NCBI GenBank assembly: GCA_022010095.1
Contig: CP091739.1
Coordinates: 434,001-498,000 of the forward strand
Reading direction: 5' to 3'
Source: Clostridium sp.
Lineage (GTDB): Bacteria; Bacillota_I; Bacilli_A; RF39; UBA660
Length of the DNA stretch: 64,000 bases
Shown: one piece after another, positions 54,031-64,000 of the stretch
Layout of the letters: each line of letters begins with the position of its first letter
How positions within the stretch are numbered: the stretch's first letter is position 1
Notes under the pieces: model-generated
The model's database searches: none
What the model saw: only the letters and a program-made list of their open reading frames with translations
Told to the model about the DNA's origin: nothing
Position numbers and translations under genes: made by a program

Positions 54031-54791
54031 AGTAATATTATTCTTAATTTTTAGAGAAAAGTGTTTCACTTATACCATCTACTTTTTAGAATATCATTTA
54101 TTGTTTTTAAATTTACCATTCTTATTTCTATAGTTCACTATTGATTTAGCTTTAACCTCTCCTATACCACTTAAATTAGTAAGGTCACTTACACTAGCAG
54201 TATTTATATTAATTATTTTAGAAGTATATTTTTTTGTGTTGTAGTCTTTTTTTAGTAGTTGTAGTAGTGTTATCATTATAGCAAGCATCATTCTTAACTT
54301 CTTCACAGATACAAGGCGCTGTTACTTCTAATTTATTATCACGTTTAGCATCACTAATTTCTTTATTAGAGTAAATGACTATGGTGTCTTCATCTTCTAA
54401 TATTTTTTTGATAAATTAATAAATCTAGTATTAGAATTTTTTTAGTTAAACCACCTGCTTCATTAATTAAGTCATTAACTCTACTTCCAACTTTCATTTT
54501 TATATACATTTGGATTCTTTATTTCACCTTTAATATCAACATATATAAACTCTTGAACATCTTCTTTTTGATTTAGTTTTTTCTTCACCTTCTTTCTCTT
54601 TTTGAACATTCATACTTAGAACATTAGATTTATCTTTTTCACTTCTAACAGCAGCAACGCTCCTATAAAAATAAACAAATTCAAAAACACTTATTAAAAG
54701 TAATACAACTGGAATTAATATTTTAAATTTATTTTCCTTCACATAACTAATAACATTTTCATTTAAATAATTAATAATTTTTATCTTTCAT
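54025..54791 (-). CDS. comEA: Competence protein ComEA
   Basis: About 255 residues. N-terminal membrane helix (FKILIPVVLLLISVFEFVYF), SLBB domain (DVQEFIYVDIKGEIKNPNVY, GSRVNDLINEAGGL), a Thr-rich linker with a C-C pair, and a helix-hairpin-helix pair (ININTASVSDLTNLSGIGEV, ILKVDGISETLFSKIKN). Binds incoming double-stranded DNA at the outer membrane face. ATG 54789-54791 after GGGAGG. Corrections near 54768, 54577, 54500, 54440, 54405, 54245 and 54090. Confidence 0.9.
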
Positions 54792-54866
54792 CTTAACCTC
54801 CCTCTAATATTATTATTAGGGAAAAGTTTCAAAAACACTTCTTTTTATATAAATTTTTTTGCAAAT

Positions 54867-54900
54867 AAAAAAATCACTCGATTTCTCAAGCAATTTTTTT
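54867..54900 (-). terminator. Terminator after the thioester protein
   Basis: AATTGCTTGA-gaaa-TCGAGTGATT followed by TTTTTTT, with G-T pairs in the stem. Confidence 0.7.
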
Positions 54901-54913
54901 ACATATAACCTAA

Positions 54914-56440
54914 TTAAAATGTAACAGGTTTATTTTTTTGTAATTAAGAACTAGATATCCTACTCCAAATGCTATCATTGTTACTACAAATAGTAATGCA
55001 ACATTAGTAACTCCAGTATTTGGATTATATTCTAATTTAATAGTACCAACTACATTAGTTTTATTAACTTTACCACCAACAACTATATTTTGGAAGAAAG
55101 GATATTTTTGAATAATAAATCTTTCCTCTATTTTCAGCTGGTTCAAACACTAATGCATTGTCTGCTGTAGCCTTTAAATTGATTTCACTAATTTTTTCGC
55201 TTTTTGGAACAGATATATAAAATTCAAGTCCATTTTCAAACTTAGTTATTTCATTACCTAATTTATCAACTATTTTAACTTTATCTTTATATGAATCAGT
55301 TACTTCTAAAGTGACATTTGCAGTGGAAACAACTTTAGCATCTATAGCATAAGGTCCATATTTAATAATTCCGTTATTAGTACTATAAACTTCTCTACCA
55401 GCAGCTGGTTTACAAATTCTATAGTATTAGCATAAGTTAATGAACCATAATTATTATATATTTCTCTATCTTGATTTAAGTATTGATATAATTTATTAAG
55501 TTCTTTTAATTCTACTCCATTAGTACCTGTAAGTGAATTACCAATCTTAACACCATCAATAGTAGCACCAGTTGCTCTCCATATTGAGAATTGAACAACC
55601 ACAAATACATAATCTTCAATAGTCTTATCAATATCAATTGATTCACCTGAATGTAAAGCCCCAATTTCAGTCTTTAATGATGTAATATCAGCACCAGCTT
55701 CATTTAATGCTTCATTAACATTTAATGTTGGATAACTATGTTCAAGAATCCATAATGCATGATTATAATCATAAGTATTTTTCAAATGGTGTAACAGAAT
55801 AATTAATATACATTACATCGCTTTTTTCTTAAATGAATAAGTATAATATTCACCACTACCCTTACCAGCAGCACTATTCATTTCACTACCAGTAACATAA
55901 TATCCTTGATTATAAGTGACCTTTTTAAGTTCAACAGTTACTTCTTTACCTGCAGTAAAAATCACTAATAAATGTAGAAATATTATTAACAAAATCAGTA
56001 CTGAATTCTAAAAACAGGACCATTTTGCATATTAGAACCTATTCTATTTTTAAATAAAGTTCTAAGTGCTTCATTATTAGAAAGTTCTCTCATAAAACCA
56101 AATCTAGCAATAGCCTTAGCATGAAATTCAGCAGTACCAGTACCACCTTCAATATATTCATGATAACCTTCAGGATATTTCATATTCTTATCTAAACAAT
56201 ATGAATATTTAGTATTAGTTAATTTGTTATTTGAATCATATGTTGTAGAAAATTCAAGAACACCTAACTTATCACCATCTGGATCATGAGCAATATCATT
56301 ACCATTAGCATCTTTAAAAGTTATTTTTACTATAATCAATTTCTCTTGTTTTTTTCAACAAAATAATTATCTTCAGCATTAACTCTAACAGCAATTACTA
56401 ATAATAACAATACAGTCAATAATTTAAAATTTTTTTTCAT
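54914..56440 (-). CDS. Thioester-domain surface protein with NPNTG sorting-like signal
   Basis: About 508 residues. Signal peptide MKKNFKLLTVLLLLVIAVRV. The thioester (TED/TQXA-type) domain is indicated by YSYCLDKNMKYPEG (candidate Cys) and VVVQFSIWRATG (candidate Gln). One or two beta-sandwich domains follow (KVVSTANVTLEVTDSYKDKV). The C-terminus has LEYNPNTGVTNVA, a transmembrane helix (LLFVVTMIAFGVGYLVLNY) and KKNK, the layout of a sortase signal with NPNTG in place of LPXTG. Internal thioesters let such proteins bind host targets covalently. AGGAGATG before ATG 56438-56440. Corrections near 56352, 55985, 55965, 55815, 55785, 55405, 55130 and 54940. Confidence 0.78.
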
Positions 56441-56519
56441 AAACATCTCCTCTATTTTTCTTATAAGTAAATAATATCATTTTTTTAACAAAAAAATAAC
56501 AATATAAAAGAGAAAATTA

Positions 56520-57452
56520 TTAAAACTTTCTCTTTAATGTAAATTCTTCACCATTATACTCTTCCTTTAAAGGACCAATCATATCAACTAGAGATTCTAA
56601 TGCTTTATAGCCATATTTACTTTTATCAATACTTTCATCACTACTAATTTTATCAAACATACTTTGAGATGTTCTATAAGGTAATGTAATAAATAAACTC
56701 TTTATATAGCAATTATTTAATGATATACTTCTAAAATTACCTGGAAGTGAACAAGAATCTTTACTTAATCTTGATATTTTTTTCTACATAAATTTTTCTA
56801 ATGTTCCAAGACTTTGACTACTTATAAGACTTAAACTTTCATCTTCAGTTTTAGCATCATTATCTATTTTATATATGAATGAAAAAAATCATATAAAGCA
56901 TTATTTATTTCTTTTTTTATGACTACCACAATCTTTATCATCTCTAACTTCTTTTTAATAGTTTTAAAAAAATAGGCTAACTCTTTTTAGCATCAGTATA
57001 TCTTAAAGCATCACTATTAATATTTCTCATATGAACATCATCAAAAAGCTAAACAATTTAATATTTTTTTGAACATTTAAATGTATTCTATACCCACATA
57101 ATACATCATCACTAACTTCTTTAAATAACAAATACCACTCTCCACTAGCTATTATCTTTACATTTAAAATATGGAAAGTAACTAAAAAAAGTATCCACAA
57201 AATCATTAAATACTTTATCATAATTTTTAGTAAAATAATCATAATAATAATCCTCTATTTTAGTAAGACTAGCTAGCATTTGTAAACATTCTTGATATTC
57301 AAGACTATCTGTTTTACCTTGTTCACTTAAATAAGCCATGTTCTTATAACAAATAAGTATATTTTTTTACTAAAATTATTTATATTATAAAATAAATTTT
57401 TTTACCATCCATTTCACTACTAGTTTTTATTATCTTTTTTTCCCTTTTCCAT
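56520..57452 (-). CDS. Hypothetical protein
   Basis: About 310 residues joined over at least seven breaks. Segments: YLSEQGKTDSLEYQECLQML, ASLTKIEDYYYDYFTKNYDK, ASGEWYLLFKEVSDDVLCGY, NINSDALRYTDAKK, NALYDFFHSY, SLGTLEKF, GNFRSISLNNCYIKSLFITL, YGYKALESLVDMIGPLKEEY. No signal peptide or membrane helix; mostly helical. The style recalls the proteins of the 37-41 kb operon but I see no clear homology. Start inferred at ATG 57450-57452 after GGGTGA. Confidence 0.45.
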
Positions 57453-57538
57453 CTTTACTATTCACCCTTTAATGAACCATATTATATAACAAAAATGAAC
57501 CGTATATCAACTATTTTTTTACATAGTAAATTGTATAG

Positions 57539-57573
57539 AAAAAAAGTAGAATTCATAATGTTTTCTACTTTTC
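57539..57573 (-). terminator. Terminator after pnp
   Basis: AAAAGTAGAA ... TTCTACTTTTTTT hairpin, about 70 nt past the pnp stop. Confidence 0.75.
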
Positions 57574-57640
57574 CTATATAAATGAATCTAAAATTCATAT
57601 AAATAATTTCTAATACTATTTTTAATATCATTTGTTTACA

Positions 57641-59860
57641 TTATCTATTCTTCTTTTTGATTCTTTTATCTTTTTTTAATTTTTTTATCTTTATTTTCTT
57701 CTACTTTTTTTCTTTCTTTTTCTATTTTTAGGTAGTAATTCTTTTTCTTGATAAATTAAGTTTACCTTTCTTATCATATCCAGTTGCTTTAACAACTATT
57801 TCGTCTCCCACTTTTAATAGGTCACTTGGATGATTTACTCTCTTATTATCAAGTTGACTTACATGAACTAATCCTTCACAACCTGGCCATAATTCTACAA
57901 ATACACCGAAATCCTCAATTTTAACAACTTTTGCTGTATAAACTGCCCCTATTTCAACTTCTTTTACTATGTCTTCAATCATACCAATAGCTTTATCAAG
58001 AACATTCTTATCCATATGATAACATACTACATTACCTTCTTCATCAATGTCAATCTTAACAGCATCTTTACTATTAACTGATGTAACATTACTTGATTCT
58101 AAGATAATCTTAGTTATCATATCTCCACCTTTACCAATAACGTCTTTAATCTTATCAGGTGAAATCTTCATAGTTCTAATTTTAGGCGCATATGGTGATA
58201 ATTCATGTCTAACTTCTGGAATAGTAGCTTCCATAACGTCAAGTATTTGCATTCTTGCTTTATGAGCCTTATCAAGTGCTTCTTTAAGTACTTCTCTTGT
58301 AACACCTTTGATCTTAATATCCATTTGTAAAGCTGTAATTCCTTTTCTAGTACCGGCTACTTTGAAGTCCATATCTCCCATATGATCTTCTAAGCCTTGG
58401 ATATCAGTTAAAATTGTATATTTAGAGTCGCATGTTCCATCTTCTGTAATAAGTCCCATTGCGATACCAGCTACTGGTGCTTTAATTGGTACACCTGCTG
58501 ACATAAGTGACATACATCCAGCACAAATACTTGCTTGACTAGATGAACCATTACTTTCAAGTACTTCAGATACTACACGTACTGTATAAGGGAATTCTTC
58601 TTCGCTTGGCATTACTTGTAATAATGCTCTTTCACCTAATGCACCGTGGCCAATTTCTCTTCTACCAGGTGAACCATATCTTCCAGTTTCACCAACAGAA
58701 AATGCAGGGAAATTATAATGGAAAATAAATTTTTTAGATTCTTCTAGACTAAGTCCATCTAATATTTGTTCTTCATTTTGAGCACCTAAAGTAGTGATAG
58801 CTAAAGCCTGAGTTTGACCCCTTGTAAACAAAGCACTACCATGTGTTCTTGGAAGTAAATCAACATCAGCTGATAATTCACGTATTTCATCCATTCCTCT
58901 TCCATCTGGTCTAATATGTTCATTAGTAATTAATCTACGTACTTCAGCACCTTCAATTTCATCAGCAACTTTCTTAACAAGCTTAAGATCATCTTCAAGA
59001 GTTTCTTCTCCTTCATGTCTTTCACTATACTTAGTAATTGCTTCTTCTTTAACTTCATCAATACGAGCATATTTTTCTAACTTATCCTTTATTTGAATAG
59101 CTTCTATCATATCTTCTTTGATGTCATCATTAACTTCATTTCTAAGTTCATCTGGAATATTAGCAAGAGTAACTTCTATCTTTTCTTCACCTATCTCACT
59201 AATAATATCATTTTGTATAGCACATAATTCTTTAACAGCTTCATGTCCAAACATTAAAGCTTCTAGCATTTCTTCTTCACTTACTTGTTTAGAACCACTT
59301 TCAACCATATTAATAGCATCCATTGTTCCAGCAACAGTTAAGTTAATAGTACTTCTTTCCATTTCTTCGCAAGTTGGGTTGATTTTTAGTTCTCCATCGA
59401 TTTTACCAACTATTACTCCGGCTACTGGGCCTTCGAATGGAATGGATGAAATACCTAAGCAAAGTGATGTACCAAATAATGCTGTCATTTCTGGTGTTTT
59501 ATCTGGATCAACACTAAGTACTGTATTTACAACTTGTACTTCATTTCTAAAATTTTCATTAAACATAGGTCTAATAGGTCTATCAATAACTCTAGCAGTT
59601 AAAGTAGCCGCATCTGTTGGACGACCTTCTCTTTTAATAAATCCACCAGGGATTTTACCAACAGAATATAATTTTTCTTGATATAAAATTGTTAAAGGGA
59701 AAAAGTCAGCAGTAGAAACATTATTACTCATAACACAAGTAGATAGTATAACTGTATCATCATATCTTACAAGTACAGCACCCCTTGCTTGTTTAGCAAG
59801 TTCACCATGTTCAACTACGATTTTTCTTCCTTGAAAATCATATTCAAAAACTCTTTTCAT
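57641..59860 (-). CDS. pnp: Polyribonucleotide nucleotidyltransferase (PNPase)
   Basis: About 740 residues. Two RNase PH-like domains ([48 protein letters not shown] region around 58660), KH domain ([20 protein letters not shown]) and S1 domain ([20 protein letters not shown]). Phosphorolytic 3'-5' RNA decay. AAGGAGG before ATG 59858-59860. The chain is intact to about residue 707; a 5-to-4 A correction at 57742 turns the ending into [17 protein letters not shown] and a lysine-rich tail to the TAA at 57641. It is downstream of rpsO, the classic rpsO-pnp order. Confidence 0.96.
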
Positions 59861-59881
59861 ACTTCCTCCTTCTTAAAAATT

Positions 59882-59904
59882 AAAAGACACTTAAAAATAA
59901 GTGC
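59882..59904 (-). terminator. Terminator/attenuator between rpsO and pnp
   Basis: GGCACTTA-tttt-TAAGTGTC followed by TTTTAATTTTT on the minus strand. Its position between rpsO and pnp matches the known rpsO terminator, through which part of transcription reads into pnp. Confidence 0.75.
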
Positions 59905-60180
59905 CTACTTTCTTAAATTTAATTTTTTTGATTAGTTCACGATATCTTTGAACATCTTCGTTCTTTAAATATTCTAGTAAACTTTTTTTCCTTTTACCAA
60001 CCATTTGTAATAAAACCACGATTAGTATGATAATCATGAGTATGTTCTTTCATATGTTCAGTAAGTTTATTGATTCTTTCTGTTAAAAAGTGCAACTTGT
60101 ACTTCAACACTTCCAGTATCATTTTTACTTCTAGCAAATTCACTAACAATACTCTCTTTTCTAGCTTTAGTTAATGCCAT
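59905..60180 (-). CDS. rpsO: 30S ribosomal protein S15
   Basis: About 90 residues: MALTKARKESIVSEFARSKN, DTGSVEVQVALLTERINKLT, EHMKEHTHDYHTNRGFI, GKRKSLLEYLKNEDVQRYRE, ending LIKKLNLRK after changing a 7-A run at 59924 to 6. Binds 16S rRNA in the platform. AAGGAGG before ATG 60178-60180. Other corrections near 60090, 60005 and 59985. Confidence 0.95.
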
Positions 60181-60329
60181 TACAAAATTCCTCCTTTTCA
60201 CTTATATCCGTTAATTCCGAGTAAAGAAGTAAGAGGTACATCTAAACTAAGAATAAACTTCATATACATAATACTATATTTTTAGGTGAAAAGCAAGGAA
60301 ATTTATAACTTTTATGATATTTTTTGTAA

Positions 60330-61913
60330 CTATTTTACCGTAAATACTAATGTTGATGGAATATTACTTGTTGAATTAAACCTTGATGCTATAGTAGAAT
60401 TCTTTGCATATCCTTTTGTAGCTTTTGCATTTCCAAACATACTAGTCATATCTACTCCACTTTTTAGTTCAAAACTACTTAAATCTAGTGTTGTTGCTTT
60501 CGAATTATAAAACATATAAGACATACTTGTCACATTACTAGTATCAAAATTTTTCAACATTTATTTCAGTTGCTTTTTGAGCCATAAAACATATTACTCA
60601 TATTTGTAACTTTACTCGTATGAAAACTACTTAAATCAAGTTTAGTCGCAGCACAACTTCTAAACATCATAACCATTCCTAAAGATCCCTCGACGTTGCT
60701 AGTATCAAAATTACTAACATCTAATGTTGTTAAACTATTAGTAATATAAAAACATTCTATACATAGTTGTAACTTTAGAAGTATTAAATAATGATAAATC
60801 TAGAGATTTAACACTACTTCCACTAAACATTTCTTCCATACTAGTTACATTACTTGTATCATAATAAGTATTTAAAGTAGTTGCTTTTACTTTGATAATA
60901 CATATATGACATTGAAACAACTGGTACATTATTTATATAGGTACATACATCAGAAGTTACAGCCGCTGTACTTGTTTTATTAGTTAACATCACTCCCCAA
61001 CCATCACTCGTGATATTACTCCATGAACTAGCACCACTTGCTTTTTGCTTATAATGATAAGTATAACTTCCATTTACAAATTCAGTTCCTTGTGTAGGAG
61101 TACCACTATATGTACAATAAGTAACTTTAGCACCTGGATATAAAATTAAATCATTATTAACAGCTGATACTGAAGTATATTGATCACCTTTAGCATTTTT
61201 TAAAGTATAATATCCTTTAGCATCAGGTAAATTTCCTAGCACACTTCCAGAGTTTACCTTTCTTGTTTCAAGAACGGTCTTATTGTCAGCATTCATAAAT
61301 GTTACAACATAGCTTATCTTCTTTGAACTATCAAATTTACAACTAGTTGATTCTTTAGTATCACTTCCATTTACTGATACATATGCGTTTACTGATGTGC
61401 CAAGTAAACTTGCTAAATTTATTGTAGGATCTTCTACATATCTAAGCCATATATAAAGTGTGTATGTAATACTTTTTATTAGTTTCTATAAAATCACTAT
61501 CATATATTAATAATTTATTATCAGCTATGTCTTTAAATGATCCTTCACTTACGTTTCCTGTACTTGAAACTACTTTTATAAACTAGGTATTCACTCTTTA
61601 ATTGTTCTGAAATACTATTAAAGTTAAGATATAGTTTCATACATCCATTAAGAGTACTATTACTACTACTAATAGTAAATTCCTTTTTTAAAAGCTTCTG
61701 TTTCATAATTACTACTTCTAATAGGAGCCATATTACTTATATTAACAGTAGTATCAGTAACACTTAATTTTAAATTACCAGTAACTACTTTTGTATCATT
61801 AATTGTTCCGCCTGTTATTATATTAGGCCCTACAAAAGCAAGAGTAGCTGTTAAGATAGCACCTATTATCATACATATTCCAATTATTATATATTTTTCT
61901 ATCTATTTTTCAT
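60330..61913 (-). CDS. DUF285-repeat surface protein with TasA-like N-terminus
   Basis: About 527 residues. Signal segment KYIIIGICMIIGAILTATLA, TasA/CalY-like strands (TGNLKLSVTDTTVNISNM), a second domain with C-x-C-type spacing and a bridging piece (SGASSWSNITSDGWGVMLTN) like that in the 20044-22170 protein, then about six DUF285 repeats (YDTSNVTSMEEMF, FNTSKVTTMYRMF, FDTSNVTSMSYMF, SKATTLDLSSF). No LPXTG. Corrections near 61903, 61680, 61580, 61470, 60890, 60748 and 60553. Probably a secreted adhesin; it is the third gene of this style in the window. Confidence 0.75.
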
Positions 61914-62006
61914 AAACTTTTTCTCCTTTATTTTTTTCCTAAACTTAAAAAAACATTATAACTTGTAAAAAAATGTAAATACGCCTGCCCCTAAAAAAAC
62001 AAACTT

Positions 62007-63134
62007 CTAAAAAGATATTTGTAATAAATAACCAGCTAAATAAGTACCAATGCCTTCACCTAAACTAAGTATAAAATATCTAATATTTCCAAATAAGAAT
62101 TGACTATCAGTATCTATCTTTCTAACATATACACCATTTATTTTATCTTCAAGTATTCTACCTGTCACATGAGCTACAACCATCGCTATAATGAAGAAAA
62201 ACAACATTATTTGTTAAAAATGCTAGTAAGTATACAAGTACTCTACTACCATATTTTTATAAGTATACTAGCGTTAGTACTTAAATTTTTTTACCATGCT
62301 TAATGAACAACGAACAAGCAAAACTTCCAACTAAATTACATATAATTATAAATAAAAGATGCAATTGACGCTGAAAAAAATTAATATAATTAGTAAGAAC
62401 AAGCATTACAAGACCAAAAAAACTATTCCATATGATATATTCATAATAAGTTGTGTAAATAAGAAATAATTATTTATTTTTAGATTTATATAAATTCTTA
62501 ATTGCTTTTTTTATTGGTAAATTACTATCCTTTTTTTATAATATTTATCTTGATCAAAAAGTATCAAAACAAGTGCACTAATCAAAGAAGACATAAGTGC
62601 TACAAAAAAAGACAAGAATTATAATCAAATACTCGGTTTCCTACAACTACACCTATAAGTAAACCACAAGATATAACTCCAGCATCTTTACCTAAATAAT
62701 TAATAAGATTTTTGCTTTCTATAAGCACTCTCACCTTTTATTAACAGTAGATAAAAGTGGATAATAAGATATAGAAAACATAACATCACACATTATACTT
62801 AAAAAGCATACAAATTTTTAATAATATAAGTATTTCTATTTAATAAAAAGAACTGCAAGAGCAATTGACCTAAAAATAATACACATAAGAGTGACACTTT
62901 TAATCTTAACTTTAGTTGAAAATAAGCTTATTACAAATGAAATAATTGCACTACATATCAAAGCAACAGATATTATTCTACTTATACCACCTACATCAAA
63001 ACCCACACTTTCAAGCCATAATCCCCTATAGTTAGTCCATATTCCTATTGAAAAAGACATAAAAGCAAGCATTATCATTAATATATTTTTCATCACTAAT
63101 ACTTAAAAAAATCTTTTAATTTTTCTTTTATCAT
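62007..63134 (-). CDS. MFS-like multi-pass transporter
   Basis: About 375 residues and at least ten hydrophobic helices (ILMIMLAFMSFSIGIWTNYR, ISVALICSAIISFVISLFST, SFFVALMSSLISALVLILFD, IMNISYGIVFLVLVMLVLTN, IGTYLAGYLLQISF). The motif G-x-W-x-N-x-R-G-L-W near the start and RILEDKINGVYVRKIDTDSQ before the last helices fit MFS transporters of the MDR/melibiose type, but no substrate motif is clear. Start is placed at the ATG 63132-63134 (MIKEKLKDFF) after AAGGAAAG, requiring corrections at 63105 and 63087. Very many breaks in 62200-62830. Confidence 0.6.
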
Positions 63135-63207
63135 ATTTGTCTTTCCTTTATACTAACAATACAATTATAATAAAAAAATTTATTAAAAAAATTCAATTCA
63201 AAAACTA

Positions 63208-63237
63208 TTGACAAATATGCATTTTATTTGCTAATAT
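63208..63237 (+). promoter_or_regulatory. Promoter of helD
   Basis: TTGACA at 63208-63213, 18-nt spacer, TAATAT at 63232-63237; 60 nt upstream of the ATG, which has AGGAGG at 63286-63291. Confidence 0.7.
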
Positions 63238-63296
63238 TTTTTTGTCATGCTTGTTAATTTATAAATGATGTGCGCTTGGATTTATAGGAGGTTATA

Positions 63297-64000
63297 ATGA
63301 ATTTAAGTGAAGAAGAATTAAAAAAAGAAGAAAAGCATCTAGAATTAACCACAACACTTTTAAGAGAGAACATTAGTGCCCTTGCTCAAGATTTATATGA
63401 CAATGAGGAAAAACAACAAGAATTTAAGAAGTATATTTGGGATACTAAAGCAGAACTAGATCCTACTGAAATGAAAACTATACTTTCAAACAATGACAAA
63501 GAAATTGAAGACTTAGAAATGAAAGCTAAATACTACAAAACTTTATACAAAGATTCAAAAATAGTCCTTATTTTGGTAAGATAACTTATGAAGATGATGA
63601 AGGAAAAAATGATATTTATATTGGACTTACATACCTTACTAAAGATAATGATAATATTATCTATGACTGGAGAAGCCCAATATCTAGTGTGTTCTACGAC
63701 TATGAACATGGTAAATGTAGTTATAATGCTCCTGGTGGAATAATTGAAGGTTATCTTCACAATAAAAAGACAATTTAGTATTGAAAACCCAAAAAAATTT
63801 AAAAGAGTTTTTTTGATTCAAAAACTAACTATTCAAGATGAAATGTTACAAGAAGTATTAACAAGAAAAAAAATAATAATTATATGAAAAAAATATAGTT
63901 AATACTATTCAAGCAGAACAAAATGCGATAATAAGAAATGTAGAAGATAAAAACTTAATTGTTCAAGGTATTGCTGGTTCAGGTAAAACATCTGTAGCTC
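63297..64000 (+). CDS. helD: HelD-like UvrD/Rep-family ATPase, N-terminal part (runs off window)
   Basis: About 234 residues are in the window. N-terminal coiled coil ([20 protein letters not shown]), then [54 protein letters not shown] and, at the very end, [20 protein letters not shown] with Walker [12 protein letters not shown]. This order is that of HelD/HelR, which removes stalled RNA polymerase from DNA. Corrections near 63556, 63770, 63812 and 63870. The helicase domains proper lie beyond the right edge. Confidence 0.88.

Noticed and set aside
58047..59681. Open frames on the plus strand opposite pnp
   Set aside because: They mirror the highly conserved PNPase reading frame, have no ribosome-binding sites and encode no recognisable protein.
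1..64000. Transcriptional slippage or programmed frameshifting as the reason for the broken genes
   Set aside because: The tracts are mostly 5 or 7 long, too short for efficient slippage, several breaks occur per gene, and they hit short, essential and highly expressed genes alike. Consensus error explains both the +1 and -1 cases more simply.

Overview
The window is a very AT-rich stretch of Bacillota chromosome. The evidence for this is Gram-positive-type secretion and sortase-like signals, a DNA-uptake operon (comEA-comEC), IreB, YrzB-type DUF1292 proteins, SpoIVB, and gene orders shared with Bacillus (nusB-xseA-xseB...spoIVB; ireB-ruvX-yrzB-mltG-trmR-U32-U32-...-greA). TGA is used as a stop (for example in the ATGA overlap of ireB and ruvX) and tryptophan is TGG, so this is the standard bacterial code and not that of Mycoplasma. 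Composition, very small intergenic spaces and the surface-protein repertoire fit a gut Bacilli lineage near RF39/Erysipelotrichia. That placement is inference.

Almost all genes lie on the minus strand; the plus-strand exceptions are short islands. A property of the data affects most of the window: many conserved genes are broken by single-base indels in A/T homopolymers. Wherever homology fixes the frame, the sequence usually shows 5 where 4 is needed, or 7 where 6 or 8 is needed. I therefore annotate such genes as single CDS spans and say where frame corrections were needed. Spans of broken genes and corrected C-termini are reconstructions.

Layout. 0-3 kb: two related secreted proteins, a lipoprotein and an unknown plus-strand gene. 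3-10.6 kb: a DUF1015 protein, a two-gene hybrid kinase phosphorelay, an acyltransferase, a lone XRE regulator, gltX and tRNA-Ser. 10.7-16.1 kb: a papain-like protease ending in a dockerin, a membrane-anchored cohesin-like scaffold and a lipoprotein in one coupled operon. 16-22 kb: tex, an IS4-like transposase and a DUF285-repeat surface protein. 22-29.5 kb: tig, greA and the yrr cluster up to uppS. 29.7-33.4 kb: a DinJ/YafQ module, a lipoprotein, a coiled-coil protein, DUF1292 and spoIVB. 33.4-35.4 kb: xseB, xseA, nusB. 35.4-37.1 kb: a surface protein whose 3' end has the marks of a diversity-generating retroelement variable repeat, next to what looks like an avd remnant. 37.1-41 kb: a five-gene coupled operon of unknown function. 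41-46 kb: frr, a holin/M23 lysis pair, a Big_14-like protein with an XRE gene, a phosphoesterase and an ORF6N protein. 46-50.4 kb: ppdK, tdk, xer. 50.6-54.8 kb: an unknown protein, a YhcG nuclease, comEC, comEA. 54.9-57.5 kb: a thioester-domain surface protein and an unknown protein. 57.6-64 kb: pnp, rpsO, another DUF285 surface protein, an MFS-like transporter and the start of helD.

The two places I would look at first are the cohesin/dockerin operon (11.4-16.1 kb), a possible minimal surface-tethered protease complex, and the candidate DGR target (35.85-37.08 kb), where the last ~150 nt are about 55% GC, poor in A on the coding strand and rich in codons ending in C/T.
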